A stretch of 64,000 nt of DNA from Nocardioides agri (GTDB lineage Bacteria > Actinomycetota > Actinomycetes > Propionibacteriales > Nocardioidaceae): positions 809,708 through 873,707 of the forward strand of contig NZ_JACEIC010000002.1 in assembly GCF_013778305.1 (NCBI RefSeq). The letters are read 5' to 3'. This document shows positions 25,549-33,740 of this stretch, piece by piece. Each line of letters begins with the position of its first letter. Position 1 is the first letter of the stretch. Both the position numbers and the translations under genes were made by a program. The notes below the pieces were generated by a model. It ran no database searches. It was not told the origin of the DNA and worked only from the letters and a program-made list of their open reading frames with translations.

Positions 25549-26428
25549 GGCCACACTCAGGCCTGGGTCGGAGAGAGGCGAAGACATCGTCGAGGAGGTC
25601 GCCTCCGACTTGACGCCCCCTCTCGCGGAACCACTCGCGCCCGATCACCCGGCGACGAACGGGCCGCGGGAGCCGGAGGATGAGTGCCAGCGTTCGGGCG
25701 CCGTCGTCACGTGCTCGGGTGGACTGGCTGGCGTGGGCTCGCAGTGACTCGCTCTTGTCAGACACGTAGTCCCGGACGTCCACGCGATGGGTGAGGTCGC
25801 CGCGGGCGGTGTAGGCGGTGCTGAGGTCGGGCAGTACGGGCATCGGGAGAACCCACGCGAGCGCTCGCAACACGTTGACTGCTCTCCAGATCAAGGCACG
25901 GTCGATGGTCGCCTCGAGCACGACCGGAGTGCCGGCGATCTCGGCCGCCATCGCGCCGACGCGGTGCACCTGGACGTGGTCGGGGTGGCCGTATCCGCCG
26001 TTCTCGTCGTAGGTGGTCAAGACGTCGGCACCCTCCTCGACCAGGAGCGCCGCGAGGTCGGCGGCCAGGGGTTCGGCGTCGAGCTGGCTGAACGGCACCG
26101 GTCCCCCAGGGTCGGCGGGGCCGCTGATCCCTTCACCGGAGGTCGGTACGGGCCAGCCGGTGTCGGGGTACCCCAGGACCTCGACGCGGGCGGCGCCGAT
26201 CGCGGCCGCCGAGGCTTCGAGCTCGCGGATCCGACGGTCGCCAAGGTGGTCTCCGGTCCAGTCTGCTCGGGCGGCTCCCGCCTCTCCGGCTGTGGCGACG
26301 ACGACGACGACGCGGTGCCCTTCGGCTGCTGCGCGGGCGAGCGTTCCGGCGGTCAGGAGGGCTTCGTCGTCGGGGTGAGCATGGAAGGACACGAGGGTGT
26401 ACCGCGCCGGGCCGGGCTGGCTGGTCAT
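25541..26428 (-). CDS. PIG-L/LmbE-family deacetylase
   Basis: 295 aa. The zinc site HAHPDDEALLTAGTLARAAA near residue 17 and the partner GYGHPDHVQVHRV near residue 165 are both present, so the active site is complete. The family removes acetyl from N-acetylglucosamine residues on lipids or small molecules (PIG-L, MshB, mycothiol-conjugate amidase). With glycosyltransferases on both sides of the operon, a lipid-linked or surface-glycan N-acetyl sugar is the likely substrate, but this is inference. Start overlaps the stop of the small membrane gene (ATGA), and the stop overlaps the GT39 start. Confidence 0.88.
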   Translation of the reverse strand: MTSQPGPARYTLVSFHAHPDDEALLTAGTLARAAAEGHRVVVVVATAGEAGAARADWTGDHLGDRRIRELEASAAAIGAARVEVLGYPDTGWPVPTSGEGISGPADPGGPVPFSQLDAEPLAADLAALLVEEGADVLTTYDENGGYGHPDHVQVHRVGAMAAEIAGTPVVLEATIDRALIWRAVNVLRALAWVLPMPVLPDLSTAYTARGDLTHRVDVRDYVSDKSESLRAHASQSTRARDDGARTLALILRLPRPVRRRVIGREWFRERGRQVGGDLLDDVFASLRPRPECGHA

Positions 26429-26697
26429 TGCACTCGCTCCCGCCGCAGCAGCAGTAGTGCGAGGAGGAGGGCGCCGGCGAGCAGCCCGATCGGCCCCAGC
26501 TGCCCGATCCCGACCAGGACGAGCACGGTCAGCCCCCCGAGCAGGGGGTAGCGAGTGATGCCACGAGGGTCGCCGCTGTCGGCGGCGACGATGAACCCGG
26601 CCGCGACCCCCATCAGCGTCAGCAGCGTCAGAGGCAGCAGGTGGGATCGCAACACTGCGGCCAGCGCGAGCGTCGCTGCGAGGAGCATGGCACTCAC
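26425..26697 (-). CDS. Small three-helix membrane protein
   Basis: 90 aa. Almost wholly hydrophobic: MLLAATLALAAVLRSHLL, LLTLMGVAAGFIVAA, LLGGLTVLVLVGIGQLGPIG, then LLAGALLLALLLLRRERVQ. GTG 26697 overlaps the stop of the PAP2_3 gene (GTGA), and its own stop overlaps the PIG-L start (ATGA), so it is embedded in the operon and surely translated. I recognise no family. Size and placement suggest an accessory subunit of one of the membrane enzymes beside it. Confidence 0.72.
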   Translation of the reverse strand: MSAMLLAATLALAAVLRSHLLPLTLLTLMGVAAGFIVAADSGDPRGITRYPLLGGLTVLVLVGIGQLGPIGLLAGALLLALLLLRRERVQ

Positions 26698-27692
26698 TCG
26701 ACGCACACAGCGTCCCGAGACCGGACCAGGACCGGGTAGATGGTGAGCTTGCCCAGGGCGACAGCGCCCGCGCCGATGGCGAGGCCGGCGATGTCGTCGA
26801 GCGCGAAGTGCCACCCCAGGTAGACAGTGGCGACGACGGTGCCGGCCAGATAGATCGAGAGCACGATCGTGGTCCGGCGCAGTCCGTAGTGGGCCGCCAT
26901 CAGGGTCAGGACGGTCGTGATGGCGACGTGCAGGCTTGCGAACGCCGATACCTGCGCGAACGCGTCGTGCGCGGCGGGGTCTGCCAGCAGGTGGGCGCGC
27001 TGCGCGAGGTACCTCGCCTGGGTCTCGGTGACGATGCTCGTGGGCAGCCCGGCGAAGTCCTGCGGCCGATCCTCGAACGGGCCGAGCGACGGTATCGCGT
27101 AGTAGGAGGCGGTGCCGAGCACCCAGGCCCAGCACATCGCCGCCACTAGGACTGCGCCGTCACGAATCTCGTCCGCGAGTGCGACCGCCGCGACGAAAGA
27201 GACGGTCACGAGTGTCGGGAACGACTCGTAGATGACGATCAGGACCCAGGCGGCCAGGTTCTCGCCGAGCAGGTCGTGCAGGAGCACGGCCGGGGTGTGC
27301 CCGAAGAACAACCATCGGTCGATCGCCGTGAGGGTCGCATCGCGGGGTGCGTTGAGGACGTCCCAGCTCTTGAGGTTGTGGTAGCAGAAGTAGACCAGGT
27401 GGTAGCAGAGCAGCGCCGCTCCGGCCAGGGCCAGCCGACGTGCGTCCCACCGCCGGCGCACCGTGTCGAGCAGCGTGCGTGTGTTCCAGGTACGCCTCGG
27501 CGTCCGCGCGCCCGCGTCGACGATCACCAGCACCGAAAACACCACTGCGCTGATCACGATCTTCCCGGCCAGGTACTGGCCGCCTGGATCGCGGAGCGCG
27601 ATGCCTACCTCGTAGGACCGCCACACGGTCACCGCGGCGAACCCGAGCACCAGCGCGATCAGGCGCAGCAACCATGGGGGCGTCGAGGTCAC
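26694..27692 (-). CDS. PAP2_3-family membrane protein (inositol phosphorylceramide synthase-like)
   Basis: 332 aa with about seven transmembrane segments. The two histidine motifs SAFASLHVAITTVL and VYLGWHFALDDIAGLA, with YYAIPSLGP before them, are those of the PAP2_3/Aur1-like group, which move phospho-head groups between lipids or hydrolyse lipid phosphates. In mycobacteria and relatives such proteins act in phosphoinositol-lipid biology; the substrate here is unknown. GTG 27692 is at the predicted start of promoter S4-minus; the frame is open from 27710. First gene of a four-gene overlapping operon: PAP2_3, small membrane protein, PIG-L, GT39. Confidence 0.82.
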   Translation of the reverse strand: MTSTPPWLLRLIALVLGFAAVTVWRSYEVGIALRDPGGQYLAGKIVISAVVFSVLVIVDAGARTPRRTWNTRTLLDTVRRRWDARRLALAGAALLCYHLVYFCYHNLKSWDVLNAPRDATLTAIDRWLFFGHTPAVLLHDLLGENLAAWVLIVIYESFPTLVTVSFVAAVALADEIRDGAVLVAAMCWAWVLGTASYYAIPSLGPFEDRPQDFAGLPTSIVTETQARYLAQRAHLLADPAAHDAFAQVSAFASLHVAITTVLTLMAAHYGLRRTTIVLSIYLAGTVVATVYLGWHFALDDIAGLAIGAGAVALGKLTIYPVLVRSRDAVCVE

Positions 27693-27698
27693 TGCCTG

Positions 27699-27731
27699 AG
27701 CGTGACCCACCCAACCTGAACGCGACCTGAC
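27699..27731 (-). promoter_or_regulatory. Direct-repeat promoter S4-minus (PAP2_3 operon)
   Basis: Minus strand: GTCAGG (27731-27726), TCGCG, TTCAGG (27720-27715), 10 nt, CACGCT as -10, 6 nt, GTG at 27692. It shares the intergenic space with S4-plus, 26 bp away. Confidence 0.72.
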
Positions 27732-27757
27732 TCCCCTGATGCTGACCGCCGGCGGGA

Positions 27758-27790
27758 GTCAGGTTGGGTTCAGGTTCGGTGCGTGAACCT
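27758..27790 (+). promoter_or_regulatory. Direct-repeat promoter S4-plus (flippase-like/GT4 operon)
   Basis: GTCAGG (27758-27763), TTGGG, TTCAGG (27769-27774), 10 nt, GAACCT as -10, 6 nt, GTG at 27797. Back to back with S4-minus. Confidence 0.75.
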
Positions 27791-27796
27791 GCGCAC

Positions 27797-28903
27797 GTGA
27801 CCGCTCTTCGCATCGACGACGCGCCAGGATCCGGGCTGGTCTCGTCTGCGGCGGACGTGGTCGTTCGCCGTGCGCCTCGGCCCGGGCGACGTTGGCCGGC
27901 TCGTCTGCGGTTCGCGGCGGGACTCGTGGCAGGCGCGGCGCTCACGTGCGTGGCGCTTCCCTCGGTGACCGGGGTCGCGTGGAATGACGTCGCGCCGGCC
28001 GCCACCGAGGTCCCGCCGGTGTGGCTGATAGCCCTCACCGCGCTGTGGTTCACGGGTCTTCTCGCGCACACGATCACTCTCACCGGCGCCCTGCCCGGGC
28101 TCACCCTCCGACGTGCGCTCGCCCTCAGCCTCACCGGCAGCGCCGTCGCGAACGTCCTCCCGTTGGGCGGCGCGGCCGGCATCGCGTTGAACTACCGGAT
28201 GGCGCGCACGTGGGGACATTCGCCGGCGGCGATCGGCGCGTACACCGTGGTCACCAACATCTGGGACGTCGGCGTGAAGGTCCTGCTCCCGATCCTCGCA
28301 CTGCCCGCCTTGCTGGTCGCCGCGTCGACCGTCGGTGCCACCGTTGCGAACGCCGTGATCGCCGGGGTCCTGGGTCTGGGTGTGCTCACCGCTCTCGGGG
28401 TCGCCACGCTGTCGTCGGCCGCGGCTGCACGACGGACGGGCAATCTCGTGGATCGCGTCTTCGGCAGGTGGCTTCGTGGCCGTTCGTGCCGGGCTGCGCT
28501 CCTTCGACTGCGGGAGGTCACCCACGCCGTCATCCGGACGCGGTGGCGACGTTTGAGTACCGGGATCGTGCTGTACACCGCGTTGCTGTTCGCGCTGCTG
28601 CTCGGCTGTCTGACGGCGTCCGGCGCCGGATCGAGCTTCACGGCGGTCCTCGCTGGTTTCACCGTCGAGCGGATCCTGACCCTGGCTGGCCTGACGCCCG
28701 GTGGCGCCGGGGTCGTGGAGGTCGGGTTGGCGACGACTCTCCTGGCCTTTCCTGGCGCTCCGGTCGGTATCGCTCTGGGTGTCCTTCTGTACCGGGCGCT
28801 CACGTTCGGCCTCGAGATCCCCGTCGGCGGTGTCGCGCTCGCGGCGTGGTTCTGGGCAGCCCGTGTCCGCGTGAAGAACCTGCCCAGTGGATCGGTTGCC
28901 TGA
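27797..28903 (+). CDS. LPG-synthase transmembrane/flippase-like protein (UPF0104)
   Basis: 368 aa with eight or so transmembrane segments and no C-terminal aminoacyltransferase domain. Motifs of the lysylphosphatidylglycerol synthase TM family: SLTGSAVANVLPLGGAAGIA, TNIWDVGVKVLLPILALPA, and FTVERILTLAGLTPGGAGVV with the usual TPGGxGxxE. The TM half acts as a lipid flippase in MprF; stand-alone copies are thought to move lipids or lipid-linked sugars. GTG 27797 fits promoter S4-plus; the frame is open upstream from 27764 but the motif lies inside that stretch. Stop overlaps the GT4 start (TGATG). Confidence 0.85.
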   Translation: MTALRIDDAPGSGLVSSAADVVVRRAPRPGRRWPARLRFAAGLVAGAALTCVALPSVTGVAWNDVAPAATEVPPVWLIALTALWFTGLLAHTITLTGALPGLTLRRALALSLTGSAVANVLPLGGAAGIALNYRMARTWGHSPAAIGAYTVVTNIWDVGVKVLLPILALPALLVAASTVGATVANAVIAGVLGLGVLTALGVATLSSAAAARRTGNLVDRVFGRWLRGRSCRAALLRLREVTHAVIRTRWRRLSTGIVLYTALLFALLLGCLTASGAGSSFTAVLAGFTVERILTLAGLTPGGAGVVEVGLATTLLAFPGAPVGIALGVLLYRALTFGLEIPVGGVALAAWFWAARVRVKNLPSGSVA

Positions 28904-30063
28904 TGCGAGTCCTCCATGTCACCGACTGCTACCGGCCTCGGGTCGGCGGCATCGAGATCCACGTCGGTGACCTGGTCGCACAGCAGCGCGCGTCGGGCGT
29001 CGATGCCCGGGTCATCACCCTGACCCCATCCGGAGGAAGCCCAGATCCGAGCTGGGTGTATCGCGCTGGGCGGCGATCCGGCCGACCGCCGTCCTCCCCG
29101 AGCCGCTCGCCGCTGGCCGCAGACGCAGAGCTCCGCCGCCTGCTCGAGTGGTGGCAGCCCGAGCAGGTGCACGTCCACGTGTCGGTGTTCTCACCGTTCG
29201 GGACCCTGGCCGCGCGAAGTGCCACGGGCGTCGGACTGCCGACTCTGCTCACGGTCCACTCGATGTGGAACGGTCTCGGACCGCTGCCCGCCGCGGCGCA
29301 GGTGATCCTCCAGCTGCGGCGCTGGCCGCTCCAGTGGTCGGCGGTGAGCGACGCCGCCGCGCGACCGCTGCGCAAGATGCTCGGGCCTGACGTCGAGGTC
29401 GCGGTCCTTCCGAACGCCGTCGACCCCGCGCTGTGGCAGCCCAGCGAGCGAGATCTGCCAGGCACGGACGTGAATGTGCCGACGCTGGTGTCGGTCATGC
29501 GGTTCACCCGCACGAAGCGAGCTGTTCCGCTGGCTCGGATGCTGCTCGCGCTGCGCGGTTCGGTTCCTGCTGGGGACGCGTTCCGGGCGGTCGTCATCGG
29601 TGACGGGCCTCAGCGCGAGGCGTTTGCGCGGTTCGTGGGTCACCACCGCATGGATGACTGGGTGGATCTACCTGGTCGCCTCGACCGTTCCGTGGTGCGT
29701 GAACACCTCGAGCGCTCGGACTGCTTCGTCGCACCGGGCGAGCTCGAGTCGTTCGGCCTCGCCGCGCTGGAAGCGCGGGCCGTCGGCCTCCCCGTCGTGG
29801 CGTCCGAACGATCCGGGGTGAGCGAGTTCATCGGCCACGGACGAGAAGGTCTGCTCGCGCGCGATGACCGTGCCATGGTTGCGGCGCTGGGCCGGATGGT
29901 CACCGACCGGCCCCTGCGTGAGGCGATCCGGGCGCACAACCGGCAGACGCCGATCTCGCACGACTGGCCGACAGCGCTGCGGCGGACCCAGATGCTCTAC
30001 TCACGCTCCGCTGACCTCGCCGTCACGACTCGCCCGGTGCGCCCGACGAGCGCGACTGCCTAG
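28903..30063 (+). CDS. GT4-family glycosyltransferase
   Basis: 386 aa. GT-B fold: N-terminal MRVLHVTDCYRPRVGGIEIH, then AVLPNAVDPALW, VSVMRFTRTKRAV, GDGPQREAFARF and the donor-site ELESFGLAALEARAVGLPVV with E-x7-E. The family builds mannosides and other surface glycans from nucleotide sugars on the cytoplasmic face. It starts inside the stop of the flippase-like gene, so the pair is a coupled unit: one makes a lipid glycoside, the other may move it. Confidence 0.9.
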   Translation: MRVLHVTDCYRPRVGGIEIHVGDLVAQQRASGVDARVITLTPSGGSPDPSWVYRAGRRSGRPPSSPSRSPLAADAELRRLLEWWQPEQVHVHVSVFSPFGTLAARSATGVGLPTLLTVHSMWNGLGPLPAAAQVILQLRRWPLQWSAVSDAAARPLRKMLGPDVEVAVLPNAVDPALWQPSERDLPGTDVNVPTLVSVMRFTRTKRAVPLARMLLALRGSVPAGDAFRAVVIGDGPQREAFARFVGHHRMDDWVDLPGRLDRSVVREHLERSDCFVAPGELESFGLAALEARAVGLPVVASERSGVSEFIGHGREGLLARDDRAMVAALGRMVTDRPLREAIRAHNRQTPISHDWPTALRRTQMLYSRSADLAVTTRPVRPTSATA

Positions 30064-30098
30064 CTCCGAGTCCGACGCGTCCCCGGGCGCCCTGTGGG

Positions 30099-31424
30099 CT
30101 ATGCGCGTGGCAGGCGAACGATGAAGGCCGCCCCGGAATCGGGCTTCCCCACGATGATCTCGCCGCCGAGCGAGCGGGCCACCCGTTGGGCAATACCGAG
30201 GCCGAGGCCGGTGCCGCCGGTACTGGAGGTCCCGACCTCGAAGATCTGCTCACGAAGGTCGTTGGCGACACCCGGGCCGTCATCGTCGATAGCGATCTCG
30301 ATGGCGTGCGGTAGGTCGGCGGCGCGCACGACGACACGAGAGCTGGCGTGCGCGACCGCGTTGTCGAGCACCGGCGCAACCGCGCGCAGAACCAGGTTCG
30401 GCGGGCCTCCGATCCGCGCCGTCGACGCGGCAGTGTCGTCGACGAGATCGAGCCGTGCCGGCACCGACTGACGAAGGGTCTCGACCAGGTCTGAGACCCG
30501 GCAGCTCGCGGATGCTCCCGCAGCCGCGGGATCGCGGGCGACGTCGACCAGGGTCGTGATCACCTCGGCCATCGCGCGTGCGGCCCGCGAGATCTCGACG
30601 AGCTCTGCGTGGGTCTGGTCGTCGGGCACACCTCGCATCAGCGCGAGGTCGGCCGATCCCTGGATTGCCGACAGCGGCGTACGCAGCTCGTGTGCCAGTT
30701 CGGAGGTGAGGCGTTGCTCGGAGCGGATCGCCATCGCGACCCGGTCGAGGAGGTGATCGAGCGTCTCGCCGAGCTGAGCGAGCTCGTCGCCGGCTGGGTC
30801 GAGGTCGAAACGCTGCGCCAGGTCGTGCTCGCTCCAGTCTGCGGCTCGCTCCGCCATCTGCGTGACCGGGGCGAGTGCCTGGGTGGTGACGCGTCGTGCG
30901 ATGACGGCGGCGAGTCCGATCACGAGGAGCCCGATTGCGATGGTGGCGACCAGGGCGTACGTCTCCGACCGTTCGTACGGCGTCGTGTCCTGGCTGACCA
31001 CGACCACACCTTGTTGACCTGCGGTGCTGGTGAACGGAAGTGCTCGTAGCCGGAGCTCCTCGTGGGCGGTGGCGTTCGTCGGCGACGTCACCGTCGCCAG
31101 GTCGTCCGCGGCGTCGCGTGCATCCTTTTCGATGGACCCGGCGACGAGGCGACCCTCCTCGTCGTAGACCCGGACGCCGGGATCGAGAGCATCGGCGGGC
31201 ACCGTCACATGTGGCGATTTGGCGTCGGTGTTGGCATCGACGACCCGGACCACGGCAGCTCCCCGGTCGGTGAGCACGCGGTCGATGTCGCGCTGAGCGG
31301 TGTAGGCGAGAACGATCTGGACGCCGACGATGGCGATGAGCATGGCGGCCGTCACCAGCGCGACGGTCGAGGCCACGATCCGGCCACGGAAGGTGCTGGG
31401 GAGGAGTCGACGCAGGAAGTTCAC
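30099..31424 (-). CDS. Sensor histidine kinase of the envelope two-component system
   Basis: 441 aa. TM1 near residues 17-41, a periplasmic sensor of about 115 residues (with DPGVRVYDEEGRLVAG), TM2 near 156-176, HAMP region to about 235, then HisKA with the phospho-acceptor His245 in SELAHELRTPLSAIQGS. The ATPase domain has N (VLDNAVAHA), G1 (IDDDGPGV) and G2 (GGTGLGLGIAQRV) boxes. Everything needed for phosphotransfer is there. Start overlaps the response-regulator stop (ATGA). Confidence 0.93.
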   Translation of the reverse strand: MNFLRRLLPSTFRGRIVASTVALVTAAMLIAIVGVQIVLAYTAQRDIDRVLTDRGAAVVRVVDANTDAKSPHVTVPADALDPGVRVYDEEGRLVAGSIEKDARDAADDLATVTSPTNATAHEELRLRALPFTSTAGQQGVVVVSQDTTPYERSETYALVATIAIGLLVIGLAAVIARRVTTQALAPVTQMAERAADWSEHDLAQRFDLDPAGDELAQLGETLDHLLDRVAMAIRSEQRLTSELAHELRTPLSAIQGSADLALMRGVPDDQTHAELVEISRAARAMAEVITTLVDVARDPAAAGASASCRVSDLVETLRQSVPARLDLVDDTAASTARIGGPPNLVLRAVAPVLDNAVAHASSRVVVRAADLPHAIEIAIDDDGPGVANDLREQIFEVGTSSTGGTGLGLGIAQRVARSLGGEIIVGKPDSGAAFIVRLPRA

Positions 31425-32086
31425 CGAAGTGTCAGCCCTACTCCTCGGACCGTGCGAAGTTGCAGAGGAGAGCCGACCTCGGTGAGCTTGACGCGGATCC
31501 GGCGCACGTAGGAGTCGACGGTGTTCTCGCTGACCATGGCGCCGTCGGGCCAGGCGGCGGCAACGATTGCGCGGCGGCGCACGACCTCGCCCGGGCGGGA
31601 GGTGATGGCTGCGAGCATGCGGAACTCGGTCGGGGTCAACAGGACCTCTTTGTCATTGCAGACCAGGGCGTGCCGAGCTGGATCGAGCAGCAGGTCGGTC
31701 GATGCGTTGCCGGTGACGATGCGGCCGCGCTTGGCCAGCGCTTCGACCCGTGCGATGAGTTCCTTGACGTCGAACGGCTTGGGAAGGTAGTCGTCGGCCC
31801 CGGCGCTGAACCCCGCGAGTCGGTCGTGGACCGCGCCGAGCGCGGTGAGGAACAGCACCGGTGCGGGCTGTCCCGCCGACCGCAGGGCCTGGCAGACGTC
31901 TCGCCCGTCGGCGTCGGGCAGTCCGATGTCGAGAACGATGACATCGAGGCTGTCATCGGTCGTGAACAACTGGAGCGCCTCGCGACCGTCGTGTGCAGGG
32001 ACGCCTACGTGGCCGGCGTGGTCGAGCGCGGCCAGGACGATGCGGCGGATCGCCGGGTCGTCTTCACACAGCCCGATGCGAGCCAT
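31421..32086 (-). CDS. OmpR/PhoB-family response regulator
   Basis: 221 aa. Receiver: acidic pocket CEDDPA (Asp9/Asp10), phospho-acceptor Asp53 in VIVLDIGLPDADG, Thr81, Lys103 in LPKPFD. C-terminal winged helix: LTPTEFRMLAAITSRPGEVV, VSENTVDSYVRRIRVKL, and VRGVGLTLR. Such regulators bind direct repeats about 11 bp apart; eight such repeats lie in this island, one in front of this gene. ATG 32086 has GAGGGGG upstream and, in contrast to the other targets, a 15-nt 5' leader. Target assignment is by position and architecture. Confidence 0.93.
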   Translation of the reverse strand: MARIGLCEDDPAIRRIVLAALDHAGHVGVPAHDGREALQLFTTDDSLDVIVLDIGLPDADGRDVCQALRSAGQPAPVLFLTALGAVHDRLAGFSAGADDYLPKPFDVKELIARVEALAKRGRIVTGNASTDLLLDPARHALVCNDKEVLLTPTEFRMLAAITSRPGEVVRRRAIVAAAWPDGAMVSENTVDSYVRRIRVKLTEVGSPLQLRTVRGVGLTLR

Positions 32087-32107
32087 TTCTGACCCCCTCT
32101 CGTGTCG

Positions 32108-32140
32108 AGGGTGCGCCGACAAACCTGCAAGGTACCTGAC
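32108..32140 (-). promoter_or_regulatory. Direct-repeat promoter S7 (response regulator/kinase operon)
   Basis: Minus strand: GTCAGG (32140-32135), TACCT, TGCAGG (32129-32124), 10 nt, CACCCT as -10, start point near 32101. It is the only one of the eight without a start codon at that point; the regulator's ribosome site and ATG follow within 15 nt. Implies autoregulation. Confidence 0.7.
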
Positions 32141-32160
32141 TGCTCAGCGCGCGTCGGGCG

Positions 32161-32193
32161 TTCAGGTCCGCTGCAGGTGGGTCGACGCACGGT
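32161..32193 (+). promoter_or_regulatory. Direct-repeat promoter S5 (mini-ORF L5 and GT-C gene)
   Basis: TTCAGG (32161-32166), TCCGC, TGCAGG (32172-32177), 10 nt, CACGGT as -10, 6 nt, ATG at 32200. Divergent from S7, with 20 bp between them. Confidence 0.75.
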
Positions 32194-32199
32194 GTGTCC

Positions 32200-32256
32200 A
32201 TGACACCGCCGCTCGAGGTCGCTGACGTACGCCGGGCAGCGGTGCGCCGGTCATGA
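32200..32256 (+). CDS. Leaderless mini-ORF L5, 18 codons, ahead of the GT-C gene
   Basis: ATG 32200 is exactly at the predicted start of promoter S5. Peptide MTPPLEVADVRRAAVRRS, whose TGA overlaps the ATG of the next gene at 32253 (ATGA). That overlap is the classic sign of translational coupling, so this short frame may be what lets a leaderless message reach the GT-C gene. Confidence 0.5.
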   Translation: MTPPLEVADVRRAAVRRS

Positions 32257-33689
32257 GCACGATCGAGCGGGTCCGGGCCGCCACAGCGTCGCCGGCGCCG
32301 GTTGCGGTCGGGATGACCGGCGCGGTGGTGGCTGCCGTGCTGGCGATAGCGGCGCGGCTCCCGTTCCTGACTGATCCGCTGGGGCCCGACGAGGGCGGGT
32401 TCCTCCTCGTGGCGTCCCAGTGGTCGCCCGGACGGTCGTTGTACGGGGACTATTTCGTGGACCGACCACCGGGGCTGATTGCCATCTACGACGTCGCGGG
32501 CCAGCTCGGCGGCGCGGTCCCGCTCCGCGTGCTGGGGGCTGGTGCGGTCGTTGTCGCCGTCCTGCTCGCGGGACGTCTCGGTCGAACGCCGCCTGCTGCC
32601 CTGTGTGCAGCCCTGCTCTCGACCCCACTGTTCGGCAGCATGGAGATCAACGGCGAGCTGCTCGCGGTCCCGTTCGTCCTTGCCTCGGCCGCCCTGGTTC
32701 TTCGTGCCTTCGGCAGCGGCAGTGGCACCGACCGGCACGCGGCCGCAGCAGGTGCGGGCGCGGCAGCGGCATCGGCGGCGGCGGCGCTGGTGAAGCAGAA
32801 CATGATCGACGGCGTGGTGGTGGCCGTCGTCGTCCTGGTCGCCATGGCGATCGAGCGTCCGCTGAGGGAGGCGGCGCTCTGCGCAGCGGCGCTCGTGGCC
32901 GGCGCCGTCGCCGCGAGCGGTATCGCGCTGGCGTCCGCCGAGTCCCGCGGTACCAGCCCCCGGGCGCTGTGGGACGCGCTCGTCACGTTCCGGGCGCAGG
33001 CGGCCGCGGTCATCCATGCGTCGGCGCCCGCGACCACGTCCGAGCGACTCCACACGATGCTGTTGGCAGGCCTTGCCGCCGGCGTCCCTGCCGTCCTGGT
33101 GGCCGCGGCGTGCGGGCGACGGCGCCAGGGTGCGGATGGCGTTGTGCTCTGGGCTGCGATCGCAGCCTTGGCATGGGAGTCGGCGAGCGCATTGCTCGGC
33201 GGCAGCTACTGGCTGCACTACCTGATCGTGTTCGTCCCCGGACTGGTGCTGCTGGTGACAGCTGTCGAGGGACGGTGGGTGGCATACGCACTGCGATACG
33301 TCGCGTTCTCCGCAGCGGTCGCGGTCGTCGGCGCACTGCTACATCCGATCCACATGGATGCGGACGCCGCTGTTTCGGCGTACATCCGAGGTGCGTCCCG
33401 GCCGGGCGACACCATGGTCGTCGCCTTCGGCCACCCCAACATCGTGGCGGATGCTGGGCTGCAGAGTCCCTACGATAACCCGTGGAGCCTTCCGGTCCGC
33501 GTGAGGGACCCGCACCTCGACGGACTCGCAGCCGTCCTGCGGGGTTCGGCGGCGCCGCGGTGGGTCGTGGTCGACGGGAGGTCTCTGGCAACGTGGGGAG
33601 TCGATCCGGCTGCGGCTCAACACGTTCTCGACACCGAGTACCGGCTGGTGGATTCTGCCGGTGGCTGGCACGTGTTCGAGCACGAATGA
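32253..33689 (+). CDS. GT-C (PMT_2-like) membrane glycosyltransferase
   Basis: 478 aa. About ten hydrophobic segments and an Asp-Glu loop near the N-terminus (LGPDEGGFLLVASQW, then LYGDYFVDRPPGLI), the GT-C catalytic-loop pattern with DE and the RPPG motif. The C-terminal 110 residues are outside the membrane (MVVAFGHPNIVADAGLQSPY). It would take a sugar from a polyprenyl-phosphate donor made by the GT2 enzymes of the island. Its ATG overlaps the L5 stop. The next gene is a surface phosphoesterase lipoprotein on the same strand. Confidence 0.8.
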   Translation: MSTIERVRAATASPAPVAVGMTGAVVAAVLAIAARLPFLTDPLGPDEGGFLLVASQWSPGRSLYGDYFVDRPPGLIAIYDVAGQLGGAVPLRVLGAGAVVVAVLLAGRLGRTPPAALCAALLSTPLFGSMEINGELLAVPFVLASAALVLRAFGSGSGTDRHAAAAGAGAAAASAAAALVKQNMIDGVVVAVVVLVAMAIERPLREAALCAAALVAGAVAASGIALASAESRGTSPRALWDALVTFRAQAAAVIHASAPATTSERLHTMLLAGLAAGVPAVLVAAACGRRRQGADGVVLWAAIAALAWESASALLGGSYWLHYLIVFVPGLVLLVTAVEGRWVAYALRYVAFSAAVAVVGALLHPIHMDADAAVSAYIRGASRPGDTMVVAFGHPNIVADAGLQSPYDNPWSLPVRVRDPHLDGLAAVLRGSAAPRWVVVDGRSLATWGVDPAAAQHVLDTEYRLVDSAGGWHVFEHE

Positions 33690-33740
33690 CCGCGGACTGG
33701 CCGTTCCCGCGGGGCTGTCCCCCACCACGAGGAGTGCAGG

